A stretch of DNA of 64,000 bases from Rhizobium sp. BK399. Lineage in GTDB: Bacteria > Pseudomonadota > Alphaproteobacteria > Rhizobiales > Rhizobiaceae. The DNA lies in the NCBI RefSeq assembly GCF_014194695.1, contig NZ_JACIAH010000007.1:284223-348222 (forward strand), in the 5' to 3' direction. The position numbers and the translations under genes are program-made. Positions 50,188-59,900 of the stretch are shown in pieces (the stretch's first letter is position 1; every line of letters begins with the position of its first letter). Under the pieces are notes generated by a model. It saw only the letters and a program-made list of their open reading frames with translations. It had not been told where the DNA came from and made no database searches.

Positions 50188-50909
50188 ACGAACAACTGCC
50201 CACCATTGGCGCTAAGCGTCGATCCGGTGATGAAGCCTGCGTCGTCGGAAACCAGGAAGACGACGCAGCGCGCGACTTCCTCAGGTTCTCCGAGACGACC
50301 CACCGGAATCTGCGGGATGATCCGTTCGTTCAGCACTTTTTCCGGAACCGCGAGAACCATCTCCGTGCCGATGTAGCCGGGGCATATGGCGTTCACGGTG
50401 ATGTTCTTGGCGGCACCCTCCTGCGCAAGCGCCTTGGTGAACCCGAGGTCACCAGCCTTAGCAGCCGAGTAATTCGCCTGCCCCATCTGCCCCTTCTGGC
50501 CATTGATCGAGGAGATGTTGACGATCCGCCCGTAGCTTCGGTCGCGCATCCCGCCCCAGACCTGATGCGTCATGTTGAAAAGACCGGTGAGGTTGGTGTT
50601 GACGACCTCGTGCCACTGCTGCGGTGTCATCTTGTGGAACATTGCGTCCCGGGTAATGCCGGCGTTGTTGACTAGGACATCGACTGGACCCAGTTGCGCC
50701 TCGACCTTCGCGATACCCTCGCCGCATGATGCATAGTCGGAAACATCCCATTTGAAGACGGGAATGCCTGTTTCGCCATGAAAGGCGTTCGCCTTTTCAT
50801 CATTGCCGGCATAGTTGGCGGCAACTGTATAGCCTGCATTCTTCAGTGCGACGGAAATCGCGGCGCCAATACCGCGCGTACCACCAGTGACAACAGCCAC
50901 TCTGCTCAT
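50184..50909 (-). CDS. phbB: Acetoacetyl-CoA reductase PhbB
   Basis: NADPH-dependent short-chain dehydrogenase, 241 residues, that makes (R)-3-hydroxybutyryl-CoA for polyhydroxybutyrate. N-terminal TGGTRGIG nucleotide motif, NNAGITRD, the catalytic Ser in NISSINGQKGQMGQ and the YSAAKAG Tyr-Lys pair. ATG 50909 has GGGAG upstream and gives the usual family length. It follows phbA after a hairpin-bearing spacer. Confidence 0.96.
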   Translation of the reverse strand: MSRVAVVTGGTRGIGAAISVALKNAGYTVAANYAGNDEKANAFHGETGIPVFKWDVSDYASCGEGIAKVEAQLGPVDVLVNNAGITRDAMFHKMTPQQWHEVVNTNLTGLFNMTHQVWGGMRDRSYGRIVNISSINGQKGQMGQANYSAAKAGDLGFTKALAQEGAAKNITVNAICPGYIGTEMVLAVPEKVLNERIIPQIPVGRLGEPEEVARCVVFLVSDDAGFITGSTLSANGGQLFV

Positions 50910-50930
50910 GTTCCGCTCCCTCATTTGAAG

Positions 50931-50950
50931 GCCCCGCTATTTCGCGGGGC
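50931..50950 (-). repeat. Hairpin between phbA and phbB
   Basis: GCCCCGC (50931-50937) and GCGGGGC (50944-50950) make a 7-bp GC stem with a 6-base loop. No T-tract follows on the minus strand, so it may be an mRNA processing or stability element. Confidence 0.55.
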
Positions 50951-50977
50951 TCAGGTTATAGTTGGACTGCCTGCTAT

Positions 50978-52159
50978 TCAAAGAGCTTCAAAACACATTG
51001 CGACACCCATGCCGCCACCGATGCAAAGAGTCGCCAGTCCCTTTTTCGCGCCACGACGCTTCATCTCGAAGAGAAGCGTGTTGAGCACCCGCGCACCCGA
51101 TGCGCCGATCGGATGGCCGATCGCGATCGCACCGCCGTTGACGTTGACGATCGACGGATCCCAGCCGAGGTCCTTGTTGACCGCACAGGCTTGGGCGGCG
51201 AAGGCCTCATTCGCTTCGACGAGATCGAGATCGCCAACGGACCAACCGGCTTTTTCCAGCGCCTTGCGCGATGCCGGGATGGGGCCGGTCCCCATGACCT
51301 GCGGATCAACGCCTGCGGTTGCCCAGGAGACGATGCGGACGAGCGGCTGGATGCCACGACGAGCGGCTTCGGCTTCGGTCATCAGGACAGCTGCGGCGGC
51401 GCCATCATTGAGGCCGGAGGCATTCGCCGCGGTAACCGTGCCCTCCTTGTCGAAGGCCGGACGCAGCTTGGCCATCGAGTCCAGCGTCGCGCCGTGCCGG
51501 ATGTACTCGTCGGCATCGACAGTCACGTCGCCCTTTCGTGTCTGGATGACGTAGGGAATGATTTCATCCGCGAACCGGCCGGCCTTCTGCGCGGCTTCCG
51601 CCTTGTTCTGCGACGCGACGGCAAATCGGTCCTGCTCGTCGCGGGAGAGCTGCCATTGGCGCGCAATGTTCTCGGCAGTAATGCCCATGTGGTAGCCGTA
51701 GAAAGCGTCCGTCAGGCCATCCTTGATCATGGTGTCGACCATTTTCATGTCGCCCATTTTGACGCCGCCGCGAAGATGCGCGGCATGTGGCGCCATCGAC
51801 ATCGACTCTTGGCCGCCGGCGACGATGATCTTTGCATCGCCGAGGGCGATCTGCTGCATGCCGAGCGCGACGGCGCGAAGACCCGAACCGCAGAGCTGGT
51901 TGACACCCCAGGCGGTCGCTTCCTTCGGAATACCCGCCTTCATCGCCGCCTGGCGGGCCGGGTTCTGACCTTCGCCTGCCGGGAGAACCTGACCGAGAAT
52001 GACCTCATCGACTTCCCCGGCGTCGACACCTGCACGCTCCAATGCGCCCTTGACCGCAGCCGCGCCCAATTCGTGGGCCGGGACAGTCGCGAAGGCGCCA
52101 TTAAATGAGCCAACGGCAGTGCGGCCTGCACTAGCGATGACGATGGATGAACTCGACAT
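50978..52159 (-). CDS. phbA: Acetyl-CoA acetyltransferase (beta-ketothiolase) PhbA
   Basis: Condenses two acetyl-CoA to acetoacetyl-CoA, 393 residues. Nucleophile Cys in NQLCGSGLRA (about residue 89), the GGAIAIGHPIGASGAR His motif and the C-terminal LCIGGGMG Cys motif are intact. First gene of phbAB on the minus strand and divergent from phaR, whose product regulates PHB-related genes. Confidence 0.97.
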   Translation of the reverse strand: MSSSSIVIASAGRTAVGSFNGAFATVPAHELGAAAVKGALERAGVDAGEVDEVILGQVLPAGEGQNPARQAAMKAGIPKEATAWGVNQLCGSGLRAVALGMQQIALGDAKIIVAGGQESMSMAPHAAHLRGGVKMGDMKMVDTMIKDGLTDAFYGYHMGITAENIARQWQLSRDEQDRFAVASQNKAEAAQKAGRFADEIIPYVIQTRKGDVTVDADEYIRHGATLDSMAKLRPAFDKEGTVTAANASGLNDGAAAAVLMTEAEAARRGIQPLVRIVSWATAGVDPQVMGTGPIPASRKALEKAGWSVGDLDLVEANEAFAAQACAVNKDLGWDPSIVNVNGGAIAIGHPIGASGARVLNTLLFEMKRRGAKKGLATLCIGGGMGVAMCFEAL

Positions 52160-52394
52160 GACAATCTCCTCGTTAACTCCACCAGATTAGAGGAAACTGA
52201 CAAAGCTTCATCGCCGAGTCAAACGACAAGACTGCGTCATCCAATTTTAGGGATCACTTACACTGAAGCAAATTATCTCTGCTGTAAAAGGGCTTGCCGC
52301 ATCGCACAAAGAGATTGTCACCGGGCTTCGTTTGCGTCTACATTCCTAGGTGGAGGAATTTCCATAACAATCAGACGGGCTTCGGGAGACTGAT

Positions 52395-52967
52395 ATGGCG
52401 AAGAATGACGGGCAGATCGTAATCAAGAAATACGCCAATCGCCGCCTCTACAACACAGGCACCAGCACTTACGTGACACTGGAAGACCTGGCGGAGATGG
52501 TGAAGAAGGGCGAGGATTTTACGGTCCAGGATGCGAAAAGCGGCGACGATATTACCCACTCCGTACTGACGCAGATCATTTTTGAGCAAGAATCCAAGAC
52601 GGGTAACACGCTGCTGCCGATCTCCTTCCTTCGCCAGCTGATCACCTACTATGGCGACCAGATGCAGATGGTCGTTCCAAGCTTCCTGGAACATTCCATG
52701 CGCGCCTTTACAGAGCAGCAGTCTCAGATGCGCGAGCAAGTTACGCGCGCCTTCGGCGAAACGCCGATGGGCAAGAATCTGCAACTGCCGATGCAAATGG
52801 TCGAAGATCAGGTCCGCCGCAATACCGAGATGTTCCAGCAGGCCATGCAGATGTTCTCGCCGTTCATGACCCCACCGGCCAAGGAAAGCCGTAAGGCGGA
52901 AGCAAAGGACATCGACGAGCTGAAAGAACAGCTGCGCGCGCTTCAGAACAAACTCGATAATCTCTAA
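52395..52967 (+). CDS. phaR: Polyhydroxyalkanoate synthesis repressor PhaR (AniA)
   Basis: A 190-residue regulator with the N-terminal PHB/PHA DNA-binding domain (IKKYANRRLYNTGTSTYVTL, about residues 10-29), a central PHB-accumulation domain and a C-terminal coiled coil. PhaR senses PHB granules and controls phasin and carbon-flow genes. Divergent from phbAB with 235 bases between. Confidence 0.95.
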   Translation: MAKNDGQIVIKKYANRRLYNTGTSTYVTLEDLAEMVKKGEDFTVQDAKSGDDITHSVLTQIIFEQESKTGNTLLPISFLRQLITYYGDQMQMVVPSFLEHSMRAFTEQQSQMREQVTRAFGETPMGKNLQLPMQMVEDQVRRNTEMFQQAMQMFSPFMTPPAKESRKAEAKDIDELKEQLRALQNKLDNL

Positions 52968-52969
52968 GC

Positions 52970-53374
52970 TCAGAGACCGATCGAAACGTCGCGGCCGGCG
53001 GTGCGAATAGATACGGCAAAGCCGCCAATCACATCGATCAATGCAATCGTCATCAGGATGAAGAAAACCTGGGTGGCCGCATCCTGGACGAGAAGAAACT
53101 CGACCAAGAACGCGATGAAGACAAGCATCGACAACATATGATTTGTCAGGCTGCCGTCACTGCGCGTCGCCTTCAGTATTTCGAAGAACAGCACCGCAAG
53201 CGCGACGACGATGAACAGATCGCCGAGCGACATGCTCCACATGGCTCCCGAAATCATGGACAAAACGATAACGTCGTTTTCCAGTGAAGGAAGCCCGCCG
53301 CCCCCCATCAGGCCAAGCATCGACATATTGTAAAGAATGAATGGAATAATCATCAGTGGTACGGCATTGAACAT
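52970..53374 (-). CDS. Conserved small membrane protein, unknown function
   Basis: A 134-residue, strongly hydrophobic protein with about four membrane segments (roughly 5-25, 45-68, 78-98 and 103-122). No catalytic motif seen. Its stop is 2 bases from the convergent phaR stop. Function not recognised. Confidence 0.75.
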   Translation of the reverse strand: MFNAVPLMIIPFILYNMSMLGLMGGGGLPSLENDVIVLSMISGAMWSMSLGDLFIVVALAVLFFEILKATRSDGSLTNHMLSMLVFIAFLVEFLLVQDAATQVFFILMTIALIDVIGGFAVSIRTAGRDVSIGL

Positions 53375-53467
53375 ATGGCATAGCTCCCCTCAGCCGGAGA
53401 ATAGTGCCGTAAACAACCGCATCACTTCAAGATATCACGACAATGTATTTGCCGAGTATTTGCTGAT

Positions 53468-53499
53468 CGAAAAAGCAAAAGGCCGGCACAGGGCCGACC
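53468..53499 (-). terminator. Rho-independent terminator of rpmF
   Basis: On the minus strand GGTCGGC (53499-53493) pairs with GCCGGCC (53487-53481) with one G-U pair, followed by TTTTGCTTTTT. Confidence 0.85.
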
Positions 53500-53532
53500 T
53501 CGCAAGTCCTACGCAGGCAGAACGCCCGTGTA

Positions 53533-53718
53533 TTATGCGCTTTCCTTCGGCGTCAGAACCTGACGGCCGCGATACATACCGGTCTTCAGATCGATATGGT
53601 GCGGACGGCGCAGTTCGCCGGAGTTCTTGTCTTCAACGTAGGTCGCAGCCTTCAGCGCGTCGGCAGAGCGGCGCATACCGCGCTTCGACGGGCTCGTTTT
53701 TCTCTTCGGTACAGCCAT
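53533..53718 (-). CDS. rpmF: 50S ribosomal protein L32
   Basis: A 61-residue ribosomal protein beginning MAVPKRKTSPSKRGMRRSAD, with the conserved C-terminal HHIDLKTGMYRGRQVL. The zinc-type cysteines of some L32 proteins are absent, as in other Alphaproteobacteria. It has its own terminator. Confidence 0.97.
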   Translation of the reverse strand: MAVPKRKTSPSKRGMRRSADALKAATYVEDKNSGELRRPHHIDLKTGMYRGRQVLTPKESA

Positions 53719-53874
53719 TTCTCTTACTCCACTTCACGGGCAAACACATCCAACGGCCAGACTGGCGGCCGAAACGACGTATCGCGATTTCGGAAATTTT
53801 GCGCGCTTATACATGCCTTAGAGGTACTTGACCAGTCCCCAAGCTTATTTTTTGAAATTCCTGCGATTCACGGC

Positions 53875-54522
53875 TCAGACCTCGTCTTCCTCGACAATCC
53901 AGGGCTCGGATCGCGCCGCCTCTTCCCACTTTTTCCAGGCGGGATGCGCTTTGACGGCTGCAATATAACTTAGCGTGTCGCCGGCCGATACTAGGTCATA
54001 AACCTCGAAACGATTGACAACTGGCGCGAACATCGCGTCGGCTCCGGAAAACCCACCAAACAGGAACGGTCCGCCGGAGTGAGCCCGCAAGTCCCGCCAG
54101 ATCGTCTCGATGCGGGCGACGTCGGCCATCACGCCGTCAGCAAGCGCGATCTTGCCCTTCGGCCGCCGGATATTCATCGGGCAAGCGTTCCGCAGCGCCC
54201 TGAAACCTGCCAGCATCTCCATAGAAACGGCGCGTGCAACACCTCGCCTCTCACGCTCCCTCGGCCATATCCCGGCTTCCGGGAAAAGCTCGGCCACATA
54301 TTCGATGATCGCCAGCGACTGCCAGACACGAACATCGCCGTGCTGAAGCACGGGGACCTGACCGGTCGGCGAGAACTCCTTAAAGCGCGGATTGCCGGCG
54401 GCGAAATCGAAAGGAACCAGTACCTCCTCAAAGGGAATGCCGGCAGCCGTCATGGCGATCCATGGCCGAAACGACCAGGAAGAATAGTTCTTGTTGCCGA
54501 TATAGAGCGTGAGTTTATCCAT
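53875..54522 (-). CDS. Glutathione S-transferase family protein
   Basis: A 215-residue GST: thioredoxin-fold N-terminal domain (about 1-78; the start LTLYIGNKNYSSWSFRPWI has the likely active-site Ser, and TGQVPVLQ holds the cis-proline) and an all-helical C-terminal domain. Substrate unknown. Confidence 0.9.
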   Translation of the reverse strand: MDKLTLYIGNKNYSSWSFRPWIAMTAAGIPFEEVLVPFDFAAGNPRFKEFSPTGQVPVLQHGDVRVWQSLAIIEYVAELFPEAGIWPRERERRGVARAVSMEMLAGFRALRNACPMNIRRPKGKIALADGVMADVARIETIWRDLRAHSGGPFLFGGFSGADAMFAPVVNRFEVYDLVSAGDTLSYIAAVKAHPAWKKWEEAARSEPWIVEEDEV

Positions 54523-54735
54523 GGAATCTCCCGTTTACACTACAGGGGCGAACACCAGCCGCTCCTCGAAATGGTTCATATCGTTGAAAGCGCAGAAGGC
54601 CGGCAACTTCAAGCGCGGGCGAAAAAGCAGAAATCCTCGCTGGCAGTCCAGTCGCTGGTGGCGGGATTTCCGTTCATCGTATTGAAGCAACGAATGCCAG
54701 ATGACACTCGTCAACACCAACGACTTATTGCGATA

Positions 54736-55452
54736 TCAATCATAAATGCATCTGATGTAATCGCCCGACCCGCGAGCGCGTCGCTCGATGAGGCCGGCGA
54801 GTCGTCGCAATCCCCGACCGGGCTTGCCCGCGTTGCGATCAAAGGGATTGGGGAGCGACACGGCAAGAAGAGCGGCCTGCCGGCTGGTCAGTTTGGATGC
54901 CGGCACCTTGAAATGGTGGCGGGCCGCGGCCTCGATGCCATAGATCCCTGGTCCCCATTCAGCAATGTTGAGGTAGATCTCCATCAGGCGCCGCTTCGAC
55001 CAGATGAAATCCGCCGTCACAGCCAATGGCAGCTCCAACGCCTTGCGCACGAAGGACCGGCTATTCCACAAAAACAGGTTCTTCACCGTCTGCATCGGGA
55101 TCGTGCTGCCGCCACGGGTCGCCTGGCCGCTCAGTGTATCCTCGAGAAGCATCTGCATCTCGCCCCAATCGACGCCGCCGTGGAAACAGTATTGCCCGTC
55201 TTCCGACATCATCACCGACTGAACCAGAACCGGAGAAACGTCATCGAGCGACACCCATTGACGGTCGTAGCCACGCAGCAACAGAAGATCGCGCAGCATG
55301 AGCGTGGAAACGGGGTGAACGAAGGGCAGTAGGTAAAGGACGATCAGGACATAGGGAAGGATGACGAGCGCCGCCAGAGCGAGGACGATGCGCATGATCA
55401 CGGGACGACTCTTAAGCCAAAGATACGCGTGCCTGTGAAGCGGCACGGTCAT
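54736..55452 (-). CDS. mtgA: Monofunctional peptidoglycan glycosyltransferase MtgA
   Basis: GT51 enzyme that polymerises lipid II glycan strands, 238 residues. One N-terminal membrane anchor (about 20-45), then SEDGQYCFHGGVDW with the catalytic Glu, GGSTIPMQTVKNL, and RRLMEIYLNIAEWGPGIYG. No transpeptidase domain. ATG 55452 begins a normal-length protein; the open frame extends upstream into the divergent spacer and is rejected. Confidence 0.94.
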   Translation of the reverse strand: MTVPLHRHAYLWLKSRPVIMRIVLALAALVILPYVLIVLYLLPFVHPVSTLMLRDLLLLRGYDRQWVSLDDVSPVLVQSVMMSEDGQYCFHGGVDWGEMQMLLEDTLSGQATRGGSTIPMQTVKNLFLWNSRSFVRKALELPLAVTADFIWSKRRLMEIYLNIAEWGPGIYGIEAAARHHFKVPASKLTSRQAALLAVSLPNPFDRNAGKPGRGLRRLAGLIERRARGSGDYIRCIYD

Positions 55453-55616
55453 GCTTTCCTCTCTCTCCGGCGTTATGTCCAATTCCCCGACCCAGTCTCT
55501 TGCCCTTCTTCTCCATACCGTTTGCGAACTGGCATTGCCAGAGACAAAGGAAATCTTCGCCGCGCCATCGACAATTCCGTTGCCAGCAGAAGGCGGCTCA
55601 TGCCAAACAGCGCGCC

Positions 55617-56531
55617 ATGGACGCAAGCACTGAAACATTCGAAGCCAGATTGACGGCCACCGCGCGCGAAATCGAGGCTGTGCTCGAGACGCTGCTGTCG
55701 CCATCCGTGTTGAAGGGCGAGATCGCCCGGCCGGAACGGCTGCGTTCAGCCATGCACTATGCCAGCCTGAACGGCGGCAAGCGACTTCGGCCTTTCCTTG
55801 TCGTCGAGGTGGCATCGCTGCTCGGCGGCGACAGGGATGCGGCTCTGCGCGTGGGCGCGGCGCTTGAATGCGTGCACTGTTATTCGCTCGTTCACGACGA
55901 TCTGCCGGCAATGGATGACGACAATCTGCGTCGAGGCAAACCGACCGTGCACATCGCCTATGACGAGGCGACCGCCATTCTCGCCGGCGACAGTCTGCTG
56001 ACCTATGCTTTTGACATCATCGCGTCCCCCGAAACCGTCCTGCCGGATAAGGCTAAGGTGACGCTGACGTTGGCGCTGGCCCGCGCAGCCGGCATTGGAG
56101 GCATGGCAGGCGGGCAGGCTCTCGACCTAGCGGCCGAGAAACAGGCGCCGGATGAACAAGGCATTGTTACCCTACAGGCGATGAAAACCGGCGCCCTCAT
56201 CCGTTTTGCTTGCGAGGCCGGCGCCATTATCGCCGGCGCCTCGTCAGAGGATCGCGTGCGATTGCGCCAGTTCGGCGAGCGGATTGGCCTCACCTTCCAG
56301 CTTGCCGACGACATTCTCGATCTCACCTCCGATGCCGCCACGATGGGCAAGGCGACCGGCAAGGATGCCGGCCGCGGCAAAGGAACGCTGGTGGCGATGC
56401 ACGGCATGGCATGGGCGGAAGCCAAGCTTGCCGAGCAGGTGCTCGCGGCCGAGGCATTGGTGGCTCCCTACTCGGAGCGCGGTACCATTCTGGCCGAGAC
56501 GGCTCGCTTCATCGCCGGTCGAAAGAGCTGA
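55617..56531 (+). CDS. ispA: Polyprenyl synthetase, probable farnesyl diphosphate synthase
   Basis: A 304-residue isoprenyl chain-elongating enzyme. GGKRLRPF, the first Asp-rich motif DDLPAMDDD (DDX4D form, as in bacterial FPP/GGPP synthases) and the second DDILD. The product, FPP or GGPP, cannot be set from sequence alone. ATG 55617 aligns with the family start; upstream codons in frame are not conserved. Confidence 0.9.
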   Translation: MDASTETFEARLTATAREIEAVLETLLSPSVLKGEIARPERLRSAMHYASLNGGKRLRPFLVVEVASLLGGDRDAALRVGAALECVHCYSLVHDDLPAMDDDNLRRGKPTVHIAYDEATAILAGDSLLTYAFDIIASPETVLPDKAKVTLTLALARAAGIGGMAGGQALDLAAEKQAPDEQGIVTLQAMKTGALIRFACEAGAIIAGASSEDRVRLRQFGERIGLTFQLADDILDLTSDAATMGKATGKDAGRGKGTLVAMHGMAWAEAKLAEQVLAAEALVAPYSERGTILAETARFIAGRKS

Positions 56532-56646
56532 AAAGCGTCACCGAGACAATATTTCCGCCAACACATCGGGCACAGTCACTTGCCGGCTGTCGGGAGCCAC
56601 GTCACAAACAGGTGAAACAACTGACCGCCGGGCACAAGAGACGCAG

Positions 56647-57285
56647 ATGCGTGAGATCCTGATCTATTTGCCGCAGATCCTGCCGGCCTATGTCGCCTAT
56701 CTGATTGCCGTCATCAGCCCTGGCCCGGCGATCATGGCAATCGTGTCGACGTCGATGACGCATGGCCGAAAGGCAGGCATGACGATCTCGCTCGGCATCT
56801 TTGCGGGCTCGTTCACCTGGGCTTGTGCTGCCGCTCTCGGCTTGGCAACAATCCTCCAGACCTATGCCATGGCGCTGCAGATCCTGAAGATCTTCGGCGG
56901 CATCTACCTACTGTATCTCGCATACAAGGCTTTCAGGGCTGTGCGCGGCAACGATGATCTGCCGCAGGCGGTCGTGCAAAAGAGCCTTACGACGCGCGCG
57001 CTGTTGCTGCGCGGTTATGGCATTCACGTCACCAACCCGAAAGCCATCTTCGCTTGGCTGGCGATCATCGCGCTCGGGATGCCTCAGGGCGCGCCGGCAT
57101 CCGTCGCCGGCTTGATCATCGGCATGTGCATGACGACCGGCTTTGCCATCTTCATGGGCTACGCAGTGATCTTCTCGACACCACACGCCTTGAAGATTTA
57201 CCGCAATCTGCGCCGCTGGATCGAAGGGGCTATGGCCGCCTTCTACTGTGTCGCCGGACTGAAACTGCTGACCAGCCGCATTTGA
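56647..57285 (+). CDS. LysE/RhtB-family amino-acid exporter
   Basis: A 212-residue membrane protein with about six segments and the family motif ISPGPAIMAI (about residues 22-31). It pushes amino acids or derivatives out of the cell; substrate unknown. It starts 115 bases after ispA, whose in-frame upstream extension overlaps that gene in another frame. Confidence 0.9.
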   Translation: MREILIYLPQILPAYVAYLIAVISPGPAIMAIVSTSMTHGRKAGMTISLGIFAGSFTWACAAALGLATILQTYAMALQILKIFGGIYLLYLAYKAFRAVRGNDDLPQAVVQKSLTTRALLLRGYGIHVTNPKAIFAWLAIIALGMPQGAPASVAGLIIGMCMTTGFAIFMGYAVIFSTPHALKIYRNLRRWIEGAMAAFYCVAGLKLLTSRI

Positions 57286-57300
57286 CGGCTTTCTCCGGCC

Positions 57301-58551
57301 TTATTCCGCAGCGGTCTTCTGCCCGAAGCGCTTTTCGATATAGTCAGCGACCAATGCTTCGAAGTCCGAAGCGATATTCGGTCCGCGCAGCGTCAATGCC
57401 TTGGTCCCATCGATGAACACTGGCGCAGCCGGCGTTTCACCGGTACCAGGCAATGAGATCCCGATGTCGGCGTGCTTGCTTTCACCCGGCCCGTTGACAA
57501 TGCAGCCCATGACCGCAACGTTGAGCGCCTCGACACCCGGATATTTCTCGCGCCAGACCGGCATGTTCTTGCGAATGTCGTTCTGGATGTTCTGCGCCAA
57601 TTCTTGGAAGACGGTCGAGGTCGTGCGGCCGCAGCCGGGACAAGCCGCAACCACGGGAATAAACTGGCGAAAGCCCATGACCTGCAGCAGCTCTTGGGCG
57701 ACCTGCACTTCACGGGTCCGGTCACCATTCGGTTCCGGCGTCAGCGATACGCGGATGGTATCGCCGATGCCCTGTTGCAGGACGTAGCCCATGGCAGCCG
57801 ATGAGGCGACGATCCCCTTGCTACCCATACCGGCTTCGGTAAGACCGAGATGCAGCGCGTGATCGGAGCGTTCGGAGAGCATCGAATAGACGGCGATCAG
57901 ATCCTGTACCTGGCTGACCTTGGCCGAGAGGATAATCCGGTTGCGCGGCAAACCGATCTCTTCGGCCAGATTGGCCGAGATCAGCGCGGACTGCACGATC
58001 GCCTCGCGGGTCACTTGGCGCGCCGAAAGCGGCGAGCCGGCCTCGGCGTTCTGGTCCATCAGTGCCGTCAGCAATTCCTGATCCAGCGAACCCCAGTTCA
58101 CACCGATGCGCACCGGCTTGTCGTAGCGGATCGCCATCTCGATGATGTCGCCGAACTGCTTGTCCTTCTTGTCCTTGAAGCCGACGTTGCCCGGATTGAT
58201 ACGGTACTTCGCTAGCGCCTCCGCGCAGGCCGGATGATCCGCAAGAAGCTTGTGGCCGATGTAGTGGAAGTCACCGACGAGCGGCACGTCCATGCCGAGC
58301 CGCAACAGCCGGTCGCGAATCTTCGGAACCGCTGCCGCACTTTCGTCGCGGTCGACGGTAATGCGGACGATCTCTGATCCGGCCTTGAAGAGAGCCGCCA
58401 CTTGGGCGACCGTGGAGTCGATATCCGCCGTGTCGGTGTTCGTCATTGACTGAACGACAACGGGCGCACCGCCGCCCACGATGACGCCGCCAACATCGAC
58501 GGCGACGGATGCGCGGCGCGGCTTCGGATCAAAATCTGCAGCTGAAGACAT
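57301..58551 (-). CDS. ispG: 4-hydroxy-3-methylbut-2-enyl diphosphate synthase IspG (GcpE)
   Basis: Iron-sulfur enzyme of the MEP isoprenoid pathway, 416 residues. VVVQSMTNTDT at the N-terminus, and cysteines in CPGCGRT and GCIVNGPGE that bind the [4Fe-4S] cluster. Two-domain bacterial form. It supplies the precursors used by the nearby ispA product. Confidence 0.97.
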   Translation of the reverse strand: MSSAADFDPKPRRASVAVDVGGVIVGGGAPVVVQSMTNTDTADIDSTVAQVAALFKAGSEIVRITVDRDESAAAVPKIRDRLLRLGMDVPLVGDFHYIGHKLLADHPACAEALAKYRINPGNVGFKDKKDKQFGDIIEMAIRYDKPVRIGVNWGSLDQELLTALMDQNAEAGSPLSARQVTREAIVQSALISANLAEEIGLPRNRIILSAKVSQVQDLIAVYSMLSERSDHALHLGLTEAGMGSKGIVASSAAMGYVLQQGIGDTIRVSLTPEPNGDRTREVQVAQELLQVMGFRQFIPVVAACPGCGRTTSTVFQELAQNIQNDIRKNMPVWREKYPGVEALNVAVMGCIVNGPGESKHADIGISLPGTGETPAAPVFIDGTKALTLRGPNIASDFEALVADYIEKRFGQKTAAE

Positions 58552-58647
58552 AGAGAGTTCTTGAACCCCTGAAATTCGTGTCTTTCAGGTGGATCATGCC
58601 TGCTTTGTTGTCAACCCGCCCCGCGCATCACTTTTGCTTGGAGCCGT

Positions 58648-59841
58648 TCAGTGACCGCCGCCCGATATGCCGTCGGCATAACGTGCAAGGTTCGAGAACA
58701 GCAGGACGACAACCAGCAAGACAGGCAAAGCCATGAACACGACGCTAAAGCCGATATGTTCGGCCACGAAGCCGATTGCGGAGGGTGCCACCAGCATGCC
58801 CGAATAGCCCATTGTTGTAACAACCGAGAGGCCGATGCCGGCGCGGAGGCCGGGAATATTGCCGGCAGCCGAAAAGGCGATTGGGACCATGTTCGAAATG
58901 CCGATCCCGCACAGTGCAAAGCCGAGGATTGCAGTTTCCGCATTGGGTGCGAATGCGGCGAGCAGCATACCTGAGATTGCAAACAACGTGCAGATCCGAA
59001 GCGTCATCACGCCGCCAAGCCGGTCGCGAACAAGGTCGCCGCCAAACCGCATCACAGCCATCGTCAGCGAAAACGCCGCAAAGCCGAAGCCGGAAAGTGC
59101 CACCGACGCGCCGAGTTCCTGACGCAGGTAGAGCGCACCCCAATCCAACACGGCGCCCTCAGGAACCATCGAGAATAGTGCCATCAGACCAATCAACCAG
59201 GGCAGCGGCTCCATTGGCAGCCGGAGCTTTTCCTTCTTCTCGTCCGGATGTGGAGGATCTGCGAGGATCATGTTCCAAGCCAGGCCCAGCACGAGCGCTG
59301 CCAATGAGGTCGCAATCACCGCATGCCAGAGCACACCAACAGTGGCGATCAGCAAGCCGCCAAGGCCAGCCCCGATCAAACCACCCCAGCTCCAGAAAGC
59401 GTGGCACGAGGACATGATTGAGCGACGCATCGATTGCTCGACTGCAACCGCGTTGGCATTCATGGCGACATCCATGGCGCCCATGAATCCGCCAAACAGG
59501 AAGATCGAGATCGCCCCTGTCACAACATTCGGCGCAAGCGTCAGCGCCAGAAGTGCCGGCAGCAGGCAAACGGCCGCAATCTGCGCGACAAGCTTCGAGC
59601 CATAACGGGCGATTTGTGATCCCGCGATTGGCATGAGAGTAAGCGAACCCACACCAAGAACCAGAATCATTAGTCCCAACTGGAACTTGCTGAGTTGCAG
59701 GCGCTCAGCAAATTCGGGAATTTTCGGCGCCCAGCAGCCGACGATGAAGCCGTTGATGAGGAACAGCAGCGAAACCGCGACCCGGTTCTTTGTTATGAAG
59801 CCACTTCTGACAATCGGTGCCGTATTAACGTGGTTGTCCAT
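58648..59841 (-). CDS. MFS transporter, FucP/YfkF-like
   Basis: A 397-residue carrier with about 12 membrane segments; NGFIVGCWAPKIPEFAERL is the first segment and its loop. Substrate not known. It starts 59 bases after a DeoR-type sugar regulator on the same strand, so a sugar or sugar-phosphate-related compound is likely. An ATG 12 bases upstream is an alternative start. Confidence 0.85.
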   Translation of the reverse strand: MDNHVNTAPIVRSGFITKNRVAVSLLFLINGFIVGCWAPKIPEFAERLQLSKFQLGLMILVLGVGSLTLMPIAGSQIARYGSKLVAQIAAVCLLPALLALTLAPNVVTGAISIFLFGGFMGAMDVAMNANAVAVEQSMRRSIMSSCHAFWSWGGLIGAGLGGLLIATVGVLWHAVIATSLAALVLGLAWNMILADPPHPDEKKEKLRLPMEPLPWLIGLMALFSMVPEGAVLDWGALYLRQELGASVALSGFGFAAFSLTMAVMRFGGDLVRDRLGGVMTLRICTLFAISGMLLAAFAPNAETAILGFALCGIGISNMVPIAFSAAGNIPGLRAGIGLSVVTTMGYSGMLVAPSAIGFVAEHIGFSVVFMALPVLLVVVLLFSNLARYADGISGGGH

Positions 59842-59900
59842 TTTTCTTCCCAAAATGTCTCAGCGCCAGCACTCGGACACGACGCGTTGTTGAATGATGC